DNA from: Ilex aquifolium
Lineage: Eukaryota; Streptophyta; Magnoliopsida; Aquifoliales; Aquifoliaceae
Assembly (NCBI GenBank): GCA_951799425.1
Contig: OX637395.1
Span: forward strand, 2,642,001-2,706,000
DNA length: 64,000 nt
Direction of reading: 5' to 3'
This document shows positions 51,803 through 64,000 of the stretch, piece after piece. Every line of letters begins with the position of its first letter. Positions within the stretch are counted from its first letter, which is position 1. Below the pieces are notes generated by a model. That model saw only the letters and a program-made list of their open reading frames with translations. It was not told the DNA's origin and did no database searches. The position numbers and the translations under genes were made by a program.

Positions 51803-54800
51803 ATGGCTTCAGGTGGAGGTTACAGAAACGGCATTCAGAGGGGATCGAACCTGAGAACGTCATCTTCTTTCAAATCGAAGCTTCCTCCGGCAGCAACTTC
51901 GAATGTCCGCCGGAGCAGCCCGGCCTCTCTCGGAGGAGACTCTGGTTAGTTCCGTTCCACTTTGATGTTCAAATTTGTTCTTTAACTAAACTCTTTGCGA
52001 TCTAGGAACTTGTTTGTTATAGTGTTTGTAGAAGTGATTCTTCTTTCAATGAGATCGAAGAACTAATCTGGAATTAATTTAGTTCCTGATCGAGTTTGGT
52101 TTCACATTGCGATGTAGAAGCCTGTTCTCTTAGTTCATATTGAGTCTGATTTTACGATGCGATTTAGAGACCTTTTCTTTTATTTTATACTGAAGCCATT
52201 ATTACATTATGATTTTGAGGTTATTCTTTGGTCTTTGAGTGTTAGGATCTTGTATTAGTAGTTTGATTAGTTCATTGGACAAGCAACAAGTTAATCAGTT
52301 CATGGATTGAATTCGGAATTTTAGTATTTTTAAGGTAAACAGAAGTTAGTATTTGTAGTAAGCAAATAAGAGCATCTCCAAAAGGCTAGCTAAATCCTCC
52401 CCCTTAGCTATTTTAAATAGTTTATCCTTAAAATGTGACGCCAACAGACTAGCTATTCCCCTATCTATTTCCTTTTGCCCCCTTTTTACTCGCTACATCT
52501 AGCCGGCCCACTTCTCCTCGCTGGCGCCAGACTCTCGCCTCTGCCTCTCTCGCCTCTCTCGCCTCTCACAGATAGTGAAGCCACAAGCACCCTGAAATCC
52601 CTTTGCCGTCTCCTCTTTCTCTTTCTGTGACTCCCATACGCCCAACTCCCAAATCCCTAACCCTAATCGCCATCTCCACCAGTGAATCGCCATTGACACC
52701 GAAGCCACCGGAGTACCACCACCAGTGAACCCACCTCCATTGCTCTGAAAACCTCAAACCCAGTGAAGCCCCATCCCCAAATCTAATGAAGCCCTATCCT
52801 CAATCCGTCGAATCAGCACGTGGGTCCACCAACGAAGGCACCAGTCGTCCACCGGAGCTCCAACAGCTGCCAAAATTTGTCTCCTTCCAAGCCTAGCTCC
52901 CGTATCTCTATTTGACTATTTCTCTATCTCTCTCACCCTGTCTCTGCTTCTCACTTTCTATCTCTCTCGGCTTCTCTCACTCTCAGTGAGATGTTCTCTC
53001 TCTCTGCTTCTCTCACTCTGTTTCTCTCTCTTGCTTCTCTCACTCTCTGATTCTCTCACTCTCACTCTCAGTGACTTGGGTGATTTTGGAGCTAGAGACC
53101 CATTTTCGGCAGTGGTGGTGTTACTGTTATCAATGTTAGAATTGTCGGTTGTTTTGATGTAATTGGTCTGATTAGCTATAAAAATGGGAAAGTTGAGATT
53201 CTCGTTTGTCTTTAAATATACAGGGTCTGTGAATTTGATATTAAATTATTTTGTTCCTTTTGGTATGATATTGAATTGTGTTTTATTGAATTGCCTTTGA
53301 CTTGAGTTTTCTTCCATATTTTAGATTTTATTATTGAAAGTTAGTTGAAATGGTTAGTTAAAATAGATAGCGTTGTTAGAGTGAATTTGAAAAAGTGGTT
53401 AGCTAAATGAGATAATACAATATTTAAATATATTTTGAGTAGCTATTTTAGATAACATTGTTGGAGATGCTCTAAGTGACATTAGGACACGGTTCTATAA
53501 GTAACATTAGGGCTTGAGTCTGTGATGCTTTTTGGAATATGGGCCTTTTAAAATGGAATTGGGGAAATTAGTTCAATTTTTAAGCTGATAGTTTCTCAAT
53601 TCCAATGCCACGACCTGAATTCCTCTATACATTTAGTATCTACTATTTGCATTAAGTTGTGCATGTATGTTAATATTCCGAGCAAAGCAATTATTGCCCA
53701 AATTTTGTATCATGGGATTTTGACACATTACTTGGGATACAAGATTTGATAAACAAATTTGGCCTGCACAATTTTATCCTAATATTCCAAGTCTTAACTT
53801 GTTTGCCAAGGTAGTTCGACAACTTTGATGAAAGGTAGAATGGCTTGGTAAACCACTTTTTGGGACCATCTTAGTAATTGATAGTTGATACAGGGCCCAA
53901 AAAAAAAAAAAAAATCTTCATCACTTAGGAGGTTTAAAGCATTCACACTATGTTTGTCAAGACATCGCGGACTGTTCTGAAGAAGTAACGTTTTACCATC
54001 AAGCATATGCTTTGGGAGATCTTATGCTGGCTTCTATCTTTACAGTTCCTTGGTTATGATCATTGTGAATGTGTTCCAATGCCAAACTTTCTTTTCTGTT
54101 ACAAGATCTTGCTAGAAATTTTTTTATTTTATATTTCCAGTTCAGGAAATCTCCTAATGGTGCAGTTTTACACTTATTATATGAAGTGCTCATTTATAAT
54201 GTTAAAATAGTTGTATTTTCCGTTTGCAAAATTTTGTATAGTAACAGAAACTATGAACCATATGATCGCCTATAGAATTTTATGATTTTTGTTTAACTAT
54301 GATTGAAAACATTTTTTCATCCAGTGTTTCATACCATGATTGAGTATCCAGGATTAATTTATAGTACATCTAAATTTATACATATATAACTGTGATCACA
54401 AAATGTTATCTAACTTGGAAATAAATAATCTTTAGCTTGATGGCAAGACTTTTTATTGAGACAATGTTGTTTAGCTTATATAACAATGAAACTTGAACAG
54501 ATATTCTTCCAACATAAAAAATTACCTTAAATTTTTTTGATTTCGCGAGTCTTCCTATCCTATCATAACATTTTTTACTAGTTCCTTCTTCCATGTGTCT
54601 AAATGCCTTGACCATGCAAAAGTCAAACCTACTTCAAAACTAGTTTGAAATTTGATTTGAGGCTCAATAACCAGAGCCATCCATTAAATTATGGTCAATC
54701 ACATTTTTTCAACCAAAATTAGCACAGATGTGCCTGACATGTGTGCGGTTTCAAGTGTTCAACATAGCAGAAAGATCATTTTCAACGTGACAGTATAGCA

Positions 54801-57800
54801 ACAGATCAATCCGCTAGTAAAGGTTGTCCTATGGTTATTACAACTGAGCCCCAGTATTGGAAAAAAATCAGATATTTTTGTTTTTATATCCACGATGCAT
54901 CCTGGCTTCAAAAAATGTCTTATGTTTGAAAATTTATGAATTAATTGCTAAAATTATTCGAGTCTCTCTCTGTATCCCCCAACACCCAACATCGAGTGAT
55001 TAGTTTGAAATGGTATCTTATGGTAACTGTTGACAGTTTCTGGAAGAGTTCGAGTTGCTGTAAGATTGCGTCCTCGAAATGCTGAGGAGTTGGTGGCAGA
55101 TGCAGATTTTGCTGATTGTGTGGAATTGCAGCCAGAGGTTCACAGTACTATCTGTCTTGCCATTTAGAGAGTATCTAGATTTTAATTTTTTAAATTAGCT
55201 ATACTTTCAGTTTCATGTATTAAGTTCCCATTTATGGTAGGTAGCTCAGTCACGGAGCTATAATTCATTTGATTTTTTTTTTCTCTGTTTCAGCTTAAAA
55301 GGTTGAAAATTCGAAAGAATAATTGGGATTCAGACACCTATGAATTTGATGAGCTGCTCACTGAATTTGCTTCACAGAAGCGTGTCTATGAAGTTGTTGC
55401 AAAGCCTGTGGTGGAGGTGTGTTTTGTTTGTTGTATATGTCTTATTTGCCATTAAATTTTCTTTATGCTTTTATTTGGGCTAACATTGAGGACTTGGTTA
55501 TATAATTTCTTTAAGTTGGTATTTTTTATTTAAAGACTTCTTGTGATTGGGAGGCACCTTTGCTATTGAATATTGACATGGAAATCAAAATTGGAGTTGT
55601 TTTCTTTTATCTATTGTGTTTCTTTTTTCCCAATAAGATTATGCTTCAAGACTGTCTATAGTTTTTTATTCGAAGCTGTTAATGTAAGCTGATGTTATAA
55701 GTCTAGTTATTTCCTCTAGCAAAGTTGCTTGCTAGATAGTTTAGATGGCACTGCGTGTAGGTCTCTAGGCCTGAGCTCTTTACTTATTCTTTTAATGTTT
55801 TCCAAGTGTATTGCATGATGCATCTATCCGTGCATTAACGATGGCATTCTTGTACCTGTAAAACACCTTGAAGTTAACGTTATCACTCATAATTTACTTA
55901 TATGTGGGAGATTTTGGTGCATGAAAATGGATATAAATCCAAAAAATCGCAAGATCATGACTAATCAATGACACATGGCAAATTGACAATAATGAAATGG
56001 GTGAATCTTATCATCTTCAAGGCTTCAAATTAGTGGAACTTTGGCATCCTTCTGGGCTTCCTGAAAGTCATATCTTATGCACTTCTCTTTTGTTAAGCTT
56101 TATGAAACAATTGTTATATGGATTTTCTGTTTTTAGAGTGTCCTGGATGGTTACAATGGGACAGTGATGGCTTATGGTCAGACCGGTACTGGGAAGACTT
56201 TTACTCTTGGTCGCCTTGGAGATGAAGACACCTCTGCTCGTGGTATCATGGTTCGTTCAATGGAGGATATACTTGCAAATCTCTCTCTAGAGACTGATTC
56301 TGTCTTGGTCTCATACTTGCAGGTTGTTTTTTGTACAACACATTGAATATTTGTATCTAGGTACTACTGTTGAATTTTGATGTGAAAATAATGATCTGCA
56401 GCTTTATATGGAAACAATTCAAGATCTCCTAAATCCATCAAATGATAATATCCCTATAGTTGAAGATCCAAAAACTGGTGATGTTTCTTTACCGGGGGCA
56501 ACCATTGTGGAAATCCGGGATCAACAGAGTTTCATAGAGCTACTACGTTTAGGGGAAGCTCATCGAATTGCTGCTAACACAAAGTTGAATACTGAATCTT
56601 CTCGTAGTCATGCTATTCTCATGGTAAATGATTGAGTTGTTATAATAATGATTTTTTTTTGTGTGCTTAAAGGTCAAACTCTTTGTACTTTTCTCATGGC
56701 ATTGTTGATACCTTTTTTAAAGTGAATTATAATATGTGTGTGTGTGTGTATTTTTGCTTGATGCAGGTACATGTTAAGAGGTCCATCTTGGAAAGAGAAG
56801 ATGACGTTTCAAGTGAGAACGGCAAAGCCTCCCCCTTGGTCAATACTTTGAAGCCGCCTATGCTTCGGAAAGGCAAACTAATTGTTGTAGATCTTGCTGG
56901 TTCCGAGCGTATTCACAAGTCAGGTGCAACACCACGACTATGAAGTTTCTTATAATTTGCTGATTGTAATGTGTTCTACCATATAACTGATAGTTCTTAG
57001 TTCATGGCTTCTTTTTCACGTATGAGATGTTGTGACTTCTCCCATGCACACATTTTAGCTCATGCGACTTTGTATGCCTTCTAAGTTACATATTCATTAT
57101 CTAGTTTAGATTCCTAGAATGATTAACAACCTTTTGTAATTTGTAATTTTTGCTAAACTGCTAATGATGTGCATTCGCTCTCATTTGTTCCATCTGATTT
57201 TCATGTTTTGAAGTTCAGTTTTGTCCATGAACCTCTGTTGGACACTCCTAAAATAATTGAAAAGCATTTCATCAACTATGTAAGCTCTTCTGATTTGAGG
57301 TACCTGAATTATACAAGAGAACATGAATTCTATGGAGGACCTTAGAAGTTAGACCTACTTTATAATAAAGATCTTTGGATTCTTCATTGTCAACTGATGT
57401 CACCATTCTTTGGTAGTCTGGTTACTTGAAATAGAGTCCACTTTTCATGACTTTCAAGTTGTGTGGAACAACTGTGTTTTCCATTTGTTACGCGATTTAA
57501 TATTGACTTTACTTTCTTCATAGCTGAATTCAAACGTTTTTCCATGTTGACTTTATATTTTGTGTGGAGAAGTGTATATGTTACTCAACTTAACCCAACA
57601 AAGCCTTACCCTAACTATTTGACGTCGGCTACATGATTTTTTTTTTCACCATTGTGCACTGCATATGTTAGTGCAGCACTCAACTGCATATTAACCTTCT
57701 CAGGATGGAGCTATAAATTCTCGGTGAATGGGACAATTTTTCCAATATGATGATAAAAAATTAAACTAATAACATGTACAAAATCTTAAAAACTGGTACG

Positions 57801-60800
57801 TAATTCTTAAATTCAGTACTTTTTCAATTGTTCTTGACTAGTTTTTACGTTTCGAAATCATTGTATGATAATCTCATTATCATTGTCATTAAACATGTTT
57901 TTCTCAATTGAATAATGCTACGTGGATTCGCAGATGTAACTTGGTATCAAGGTACATCTGCGAAATTTAAAAAATAAAAAAATAAAAATAATGCTACGTG
58001 GGCCTGATTTACTAACATAATTTGCTGACCTAGTTAACATAACCATTAAATTGATAGTGAATGTTAATACTAGTAGGGACCCATTTGGCAACCAAGGGCA
58101 ACAATGGGGTAAATCAACTAATTAGGCCCAAATAGTAATATTGTCCTTAATATGTCCAAATTACCAATGGTGAGAGAGAGCAGGCAAGATATAAGGAGAG
58201 ACAATGAAGAGCTTTAGGATGATTTCTTGTAAACAAGTTGTTGAAATTCAATTAAATCACCAGTATTTTAAGTTTATTTAATTGAAAATTTAGAGATTTA
58301 ACCCAACTGTAAAAGATTATTGAGCAGATTAAGGTGCATGAGAACTTTTTTGAGAGGCAGATTTTAAAATATTGAAACATATAAAAAAATTGTTTCTTAA
58401 AAAAGATTGAGTGGGGGCAGTTGTCCCCACAAAGCATCATGTGGCTCTGGCACTGAGACTTGTCCTTGTGTCTAGATTTTCATGAGTTGCCAACTTGCCA
58501 TGTTGGGCAGCTAGTTTCCATGTTAAACTGTGATAAAGATATCTATATTCTCTGATCAGTACTGTGAGGGGAAACCATTGTTGTGAACAAAATGCCATCC
58601 TGACACCTCAAGGCCTAATTATGTGAGTTTCAAAGAAGATTTACATGCTGAACAAACAAAGCACTCAATATCTTCAATTTTCCTTCACAATGTAATTCTG
58701 TGTTTATTCGATTTTCAGAGGCACATGCAACCCCGTTTGTTGTGGGACATATTATACTTACGATATTTTTGGATTTGTTTTACTGGAATCCATCAAAAAT
58801 GTTTGTTGAATGATTACCTTTTGTATGATGTTTGATTGGGGCACCAATACGGTGATCTTAAATCCAGCAAGAAATAAGTTTTCCACTCATATAAGGTGTA
58901 ACTGCTAATTTTTCTATGGTTTATCTGCATCAGCTGTGACCTCTCATTTGATGAAACGAATTCCTAGTAGGCCTGTGTTGCCAATCAACATCCACATGCA
59001 ATTTGAATGGATTTTTTTTTTTGAATGCACAAGTTGGAATTATCTGGTAGTTGTCATTGTCAGACCTTAAAATTTTGCACATGGATGGTTGATTATCTTC
59101 AGATGCCCAGAGTTTTATAAGAGCATTTTGTTGATTACACTTATAAATCTCAATATAGTTAGTCCTTTCATCCTTTGTTTTTTTGTGATTTTTATCTCTT
59201 AGCAATGCCATAATTTTTCTTCCTTTTTTCCAGGAAGTGAGGGACACATGTTAGAAGAAGCAAAGTCTATCAATCTCTCACTAAGCGCATTAGGGAAGTG
59301 CATAAATGCTCTTGCAGAAAATAGCGCTCATGTACCAGTTCGAGATTCCAAACTTACAAGGTTGCTTAAAGATTCATTTGGAGGTCAGTTTTAAGCTTCT
59401 GCTTTAACTGGACAGAGGTGGTTGATATAATAGCATTATGTGTAATGGATAATAATCATTTGATTTTCTCCTCTTCTAGTAAATACTTCATTATTTCTCC
59501 ACCTTACATAGATAATATCATTTATCCGTTAGCACCCCCTCCATGTATGTTTCTTCAACATATTTTCGTGGGCGGAGTCCTTGCATTTTGATTTGGTGTT
59601 TGAATTTGTTTTACCCTGCATTTTCTTCTTATGTTGCAGGCACAGCAAGGACCTCCTTAATTGTGACTATTGGCCCATCTCCACGCCATCGAGCAGAGAC
59701 TGCAAGTACCATATTGTTTGGACAAAGGGTGAGCTATGTTCTGGAGGGCTTAGAATACAGACCACAGACCATTGAATCTGTTATAGATGTGGTCCCTTAC
59801 TGATTTTAGACAAGGAGCTGGTCTGTTACCGAGATAGGTGGACCTTTATATTACATGAGTGATGAGTGGATGCCTGATTATTGCTTCCCCTGTCTGACAG
59901 GCTATGAAGGTGGAGAATATGTTGAAAATAAAAGAGGAATTTGATTACAGAAGTCTTTGTAAAAGGCTTGAGATTCAGGTTGACAAACTCATTGCGGAAA
60001 ATGAAAGACAGCAGAAATCTTTTGAGGATGAAGTTGAAAGAATAACCCTGGAAGCAAAGAAGCGTATTTCTGAGGCTGAAAGGAACTATGCGGAGGCTTT
60101 GGATGTTAGTTCTAATATCTGTGTTCTGACTATGAACATATGCATCAATTCCACAGAAATCCTAAAGTTATTTGACTTTGATCTAGGGTGTATTATTATA
60201 ATATCTGTCTCTTGCCTATGAACATTTTCCACAGAAATTCTAAAATGATTTCACTTATGGTCTAGCATGATTATGATATGTATGCTTCACACATAACAGA
60301 TTGAAATCATTGATTTAATATTTCATTTAAGTTTTCTTGCAAATGCCACTTCAATTTTATATTTTTCTGCAGAGGGAGAGAATTAAATGCCAGATGGATT
60401 ATATGGACTCAATTAAGAAGCTCGAGGAGAAGTGGACTAGCAATCAACAAAAGCATGGCAATAATGGCTCCATTGGTGGCACATATGGGGGAGAGGTACT
60501 CTAAATGGGATTGCATATTTTCGTGTATATGATGCTGTCTTACTTTGTGCCAGATTTTTTAATTGTTGGATTACTTTTCGTAATGTCTTTCTACAGGCCA
60601 TTTGTTTTAGTATCCTGTGCACCTATTCATGGCAAAATTCATCTTATGTCTATAACTGAATGCAGAGAGTCAGACACCAATGTATAGGTCATTATGCATG
60701 CCCAACAAAGCGGATGAGGAGCACACTGATATATCAGTGTTCCTGTATGTTCAATTTTTCTGGAGTCACCATTCTGAAAACTTCATTTTTTCGAATTTAT

Positions 60801-63284
60801 GGCTCTCCTTTGAATTTATAGACCTTAGTCTGACATTAACTCTAATAGCAAACAAACTTCCACCAATGCTACTAAAGGGAAACAATTTGCAGCATGAAAA
60901 AGGCATCATCAAGTCCTCACAGGTGTCCTATCTGTGTTGATAATCCAATAGTCACCTTGCTATAAGAATTGGTTGGAAGGAATGTTTGTATTGATGATAA
61001 TGCAATATTTCTATTCTTTCGCCTTGTTTAGTGAATTGGTTGGAAGACGTGATTGAGAATCATCTCACTCAACATTGTCTCGCAGTAATTGTGAGCAATC
61101 TGGATAAACTTTGAAGGTAGATGGACCCACATCACCCTTATGAAATCATGATGACTTTATTGAAGTTAGGACAAATGGTTTGCATCAATAGATCCTTTTG
61201 ATTTGATGTATAGTTACTTTCATTATACTTGACAAGTTCTCGTCTTTAATACCCTAATAGAAGTGCAAACTACTCTGCCTTTTCTTTTTGTCCTTTCTGG
61301 GTACAATACTCCTGGCTAACTATTTGTTTGTTCAGTTCCTTTAGGATGACCAAACTGCTCCTCTTTTGTATGCAGGGGCATGTGGCCTCTGTTACTGATG
61401 ACGTTTCTGAGCTAAAAAAGTTGCTTCAGAATGAAATTAATTCCAGAAAGGCAGCCGAAGAGGAGATCAATATCCTTCAAAGCAAACTACTTCAATTTAC
61501 AAAACCAGAGGTGTGGTATACCCTCGTGTGCATGAGTTGGTTGTAACAGCAGCATATTGTTTGCTTCAATCTCTGAACTGTAAGATTGGTCATATATAAT
61601 GGATCATCTTGGTGCATTAGGTAGGTGGAAATGTAGATTTATTGAATCTTCACAAAATGCTGGAAGACGAGACTCATCAGAAACAGAAACTGGAAGAAGA
61701 AGTGATGATTTTACAAAGTCAGTTGTCGCAACTGACTTTCGAAGCTGGTCAGGTATGGTGTTTGCATAAGGGACGTTTTAATGCTTGATCCTATTTTTTG
61801 TATTCTATAAGTATGTTAAACGTCTTTCTTTTCACCCAAATAAGGGAGTCTGAGCTTTGATATATGCATCATAATGAGAATCATTTGTCTAGCACATGAA
61901 TGAAAAGTCTTGGTCGGGGAACCATTGGGTGTTTGGTTATTAGAAGCTATTAGGTTTCGCTGTATCTCTAGTAGGGGTGTCAAACATGTCGGGTTAAACG
62001 GTTACGTGTCGGGTTAAACGGGTGACGGGTGAAAAACATATAAACCCATACACGACTCGTTTAATAAACGGGTGAAAAAATTCAACACGAACACAAACCG
62101 TTTAATAAACGGGTAACACGACACGACTCGTTTAACCCGTTTAATTTTCATAAAATTATTCTATTAAAATTTTAACCCACACTAAAAAATTATTCTATTA
62201 AAATTTTATACTCCATTAATTACCCACAACAATTGTACTCTCTTAATTAAAAGATTTCCACTTGGTTGACGTTTGCAAAAGCAAATGAAAATGTTAAATC
62301 ACTAAAGAAAGGGGCAGCAACTTTTTATAGGCATGGGGAGGGCTCCTTCTTTGAATTTGTCGATGTGGGATTCAAGTGAAAATGTTTCACTATGCATTCA
62401 CTGTGTAGACCCACAAGAAGGCCTTGTAACCTGTCCCACATCGAGCACTGCAATGCTCACTGTGCAGACCCACAAGAAGACCTTGTAACCTGTCCCACAT
62501 CGAGCACTGCAATGCAATGGGGTAAAGGAATAATCTGTACTTAATGGCCATTGGACTGCCAATCTCTCATCCACTTAGCAATTTGGTTTCTTGTTTGCAT
62601 ATGTATATAATATTTTAGTTCTGATTAATTTTTTAAAATAAAATAATTATTAATTTATTATTATATTAATTTTTTTTAAACGGGTAAACGGGTTGATAGG
62701 TCTCACCCGAACACGACCCGTCTATTAAACGTGTTTAGCGGGTTAACCCGTTTATCACTCGAACCCATTAAGGTCTCACCCAAACCCGTTTAATTCGTGT
62801 CGGTTAATCGTGTTGTGTCGAATTTTGACAGGCCTAATCTCTAGGCTATTACCTATTAGTTTTTTGGGGGCAGTGAGTCCAAGAATGTGTACCCCCAGCC
62901 AAAATACACAAGCACAAATGTATATTTGCAGTTGCATGTAATCTAACTTTGACCCGGTGTTTATAGACTAGAAGCTGTCTTGATAGAGGCAGGACAGGGA
63001 ATGGCCTCACAGGTCTAGATTCTCCGTCTCAGATTAGACATCCGCTCATGAATGATGGGGTAAATGGAGATCGAGCATCAATTGCCAACCTCCATGAACA
63101 AGGTGTGAAAGAAGCTTGCATAGAGTTAAGATCACATAGCCCTATCTGAAAAATATTTTTCTTATACTCTTCCTTTCCATCAAACTTACAGTTGGATTGC
63201 AAAAGATCTTGTCATTGCTGGAGTCAGAAGATGCCAATGTACGTATTCATGCTGTAAAAGTGGTGGCCAACCTAGCAGCTGAAG
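51803..63284 (+). CDS. ARK: Armadillo-repeat kinesin, N-terminal part
   Basis: Fourteen exons, open on the right: 51803-51944, 55037-55137, 55294-55416, 56137-56322, 56402-56623, 56767-56923, 59234-59383, 59640-59728, 59901-60104, 60373-60495, 61376-61510, 61621-61752, 62967-63102 and 63192-63284. This gives 664 residues so far, GT-AG and in phase. After a Ser-rich head ([12 protein letters not shown]) comes a kinesin motor starting [11 protein letters not shown], with P-loop GQTGTGKT (136-143), switch I NTESSRSH, switch II DLAGSE (300-305) and neck-side motif [10 protein letters not shown]. Coiled coil follows (exons 9-12, Glu/Lys-rich). Exons 13-14 end with [20 protein letters not shown], the first armadillo-type repeat. 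ARK/UKP kinesins act on microtubule dynamics in root hairs and root cells. Which ARK paralogue is unclear. The start is MASGG; the frame is open further upstream but runs through leader microsatellite. Confidence 0.93.
51945..55036. other. 3.1-kb first intron of the kinesin gene
   Basis: Contains a PIF/Harbinger-type element (52370-53472). The remainder (53480-55036) is ordinary AT-rich intron with a poly-A run at about 53898-53913 and no recognised exon or element. Confidence 0.8.
52370..53472. mobile_element. PIF/Harbinger-type element with GC-richer, gene-like cargo
   Basis: TIRs gagcatctccaa and (inverted) gagcatctccaa are identical, and similarity continues to tagctattttaaatag/tagctattttagataa near the ends. 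TAA target duplications lie at 52367-52369 and 53473-53475, as for PIF/Harbinger. The interior (52490-53110) is clearly richer in C and G than the surrounding intron, with CT-rich leader-like sequence and 'ccctaaccctaatcgcc'. That suggests captured gene-leader DNA. No intact ORF was recognised. Confidence 0.85.
56924..59233. other. 2.3-kb kinesin intron with MITE
   Basis: Interrupts the motor right after [11 protein letters not shown]. Holds the MITE at 57990-58142. Around 57590-57640 it also has a sequence like the common dicot repeat motif 'acccaacaaagcctta...gtcggctacatg'. A 13-bp class inverted pair (cgcagatgta/tacatctgcg) sits near 57930-57963. Confidence 0.6.
57990..58142. mobile_element. 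MITE related to 48022-48194
   Basis: The start aatgctacgtgggcctgatt and the shared cataatttgctgaccta match the 48022 copy. The inverted right end aatattactatttgggccta pairs with the start. Target duplication not identified. Confidence 0.55.
61972..62836. mobile_element. hAT-type MITE, ACCCGTTTA-rich, exact 8-bp duplication
   Basis: The ends taggggtgtcaaa and (inverted) taggcctgtcaaaa are flanked by an exact 8-bp duplication atctctag (61964-61971 and 62837-62844). Both subterminal regions are dense in gggttaaacgg/cgggttaacccgttta. Inside are duplicated gtcccacatcgagc units. No transposase ORF. Confidence 0.88.
62398..62514. repeat. Tandem ~58-bp duplication inside the MITE
   Basis: Two units, each cactgtg(t/c)agacccacaaga followed by ag(g/a)ccttgtaacctgtcc and cacatcgagcactgcaatg, nearly identical. 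The upstream neighbour gatgtgggattca (near 62360) is inverted relative to the tcccacatcg motif, so the region can fold. Confidence 0.85.
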
Positions 63285-64000
63285 GTGATTTATTGTCTTC
63301 TAATACTTTCTTATAAGATACTTCTCTTTTTTGCTGCATGACAAGCTATTGATCATCATAACTTTTTTCAGGTAATTTTTCATCAGCTACAATGGTTTTC
63401 ATCGGTAATAAAAGAAATAAAAACCTAATCAAGGACAAAATAATTCTCGCAAAATGAGGAGACACCGATGCCCAAAAAGAAGCCAAGAAAAAAATTATTT
63501 CCCATAATAAACTATTCCTCTCCTCACACTTGTTTTCAAAATTTGTGGGTCGCTGAAGCTCTTGTATTTGCCCATTGTTAAGATTTTTTATCCATGAAAT
63601 GGCTATTCGGTTCACCATAATTATTAGTACTTCAGCTTTGTGAAAGATATAAGAGGGGAATATGTAGTCCCGGGTGTTATTCTGGTTTCATCGTTATCTA
63701 TTAAAGACACATAATGTGAGTTCGTTCTCTGGCATTAGGGTCATTATGTGATATCTCGTTTTTTTGGACTGAAGGTCCTCAATAATGTCAGCTGCATATC
63801 AAATATCCGGGTTATCCTGAAGTTTACTCCTATTACTTCCCCTTTCCTAGATTACTCGGTGACTGTTTTCAACACCTCTATAGAGAGGAAGATCTGTTTT
63901 AACTTGCATAGCATGAGCATGTGCATTTATTCATTGGTTCTATCTTGCGATCAACTTAATCAACTGAAGCTGTCAGTGTCAGTTGCTTAATTGATTCATC
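63285..64000. other. Kinesin intron running off the window
   Basis: Begins with a gtgatt donor after exon 14 (...VVANLAAE). The next expected armadillo-repeat exon is not present up to 64000. No repeat with clear ends seen. Confidence 0.6.

Larger units (their letters stand above)
61753..62966. other. Kinesin intron enlarged by a hAT-type MITE
   Basis: Of 1.2 kb, 865 bp is the element at 61972-62836. Without it the intron would be about 340 bp, similar to neighbouring introns. Confidence 0.8.

Noticed and set aside
52499-52757. Minus-strand frames in kinesin intron 1 ([11 protein letters not shown]-type)
   Set aside because: Low-complexity readings of CT-rich transposon interior.

Overview
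This window is nuclear DNA from a eudicot plant. It is AT-rich, and its eight genes are split by many GT-AG introns. Some introns run to 1-3 kb and are packed with microsatellites and small non-autonomous transposons. The proteins are plant-specific: a two-WRC GRF, a LITTLE ZIPPER, an armadillo-repeat kinesin, a plant-type Aurora 3 and a plastid-type DHDPS. I cannot name the species from sequence alone.

Layout from left to right: (1) + strand, the 3' half of a giant BEACH/WD40 protein of the BCHC/SPIRRIG type, 15 exons from 1676 to 11282, open on the left. (2) - strand, a zinc-independent MDR enone/quinone oxidoreductase, three exons, 15365-13061. (3) A 5.4-kb intergenic stretch with a decayed duplicate of that gene's upstream region and MITE-like repeats. 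(4) + strand, a spastin/katanin-type AAA ATPase with an MIT-like N-terminus, 13 exons, 20848-28488. (5) + strand, Aurora kinase 3, six exons, 29360-31406. (6) - strand, a GRF9-type growth-regulating factor with QLQ and two WRC domains and a miR396 site, 37062-32411; its first coding exon is unresolved. (7) + strand, LITTLE ZIPPER, two exons, 43215-43639. (8) - strand, dihydrodipicolinate synthase, three exons, 47476-44905. (9) + strand, an armadillo-repeat kinesin, 14 exons from 51803 to 63284, open on the right.

From memory of the Arabidopsis map, the order BEACH - AAA ATPase - AUR3 - GRF9 - ZPR - DHDPS matches AT2G45540, 45500, 45490, 45480, 45450 and 45440. Related paralogues (BCHC1, ZPR2, DHDPS1) lie near AT3G60880-60920. 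The window therefore looks like an anciently conserved gene block. The oxidoreductase is an addition to it, and FLA8, an FHA-domain gene and CYP704A2 are missing. No operon-like or pathway cluster logic is evident.

The most informative non-genic content is transposon archaeology that can be read directly: foldback Mutator-type MITEs with 9-bp target duplications, hAT-type MITEs with 8-bp duplications, a PIF/Harbinger-type element with TAA duplications, and two tRNA-type SINEs with 13-14-bp duplications. One SINE landed on the edge of an older MITE, so their order can be read. I found no unknown multi-gene system, CRISPR array, rRNA or convincing tRNA gene.
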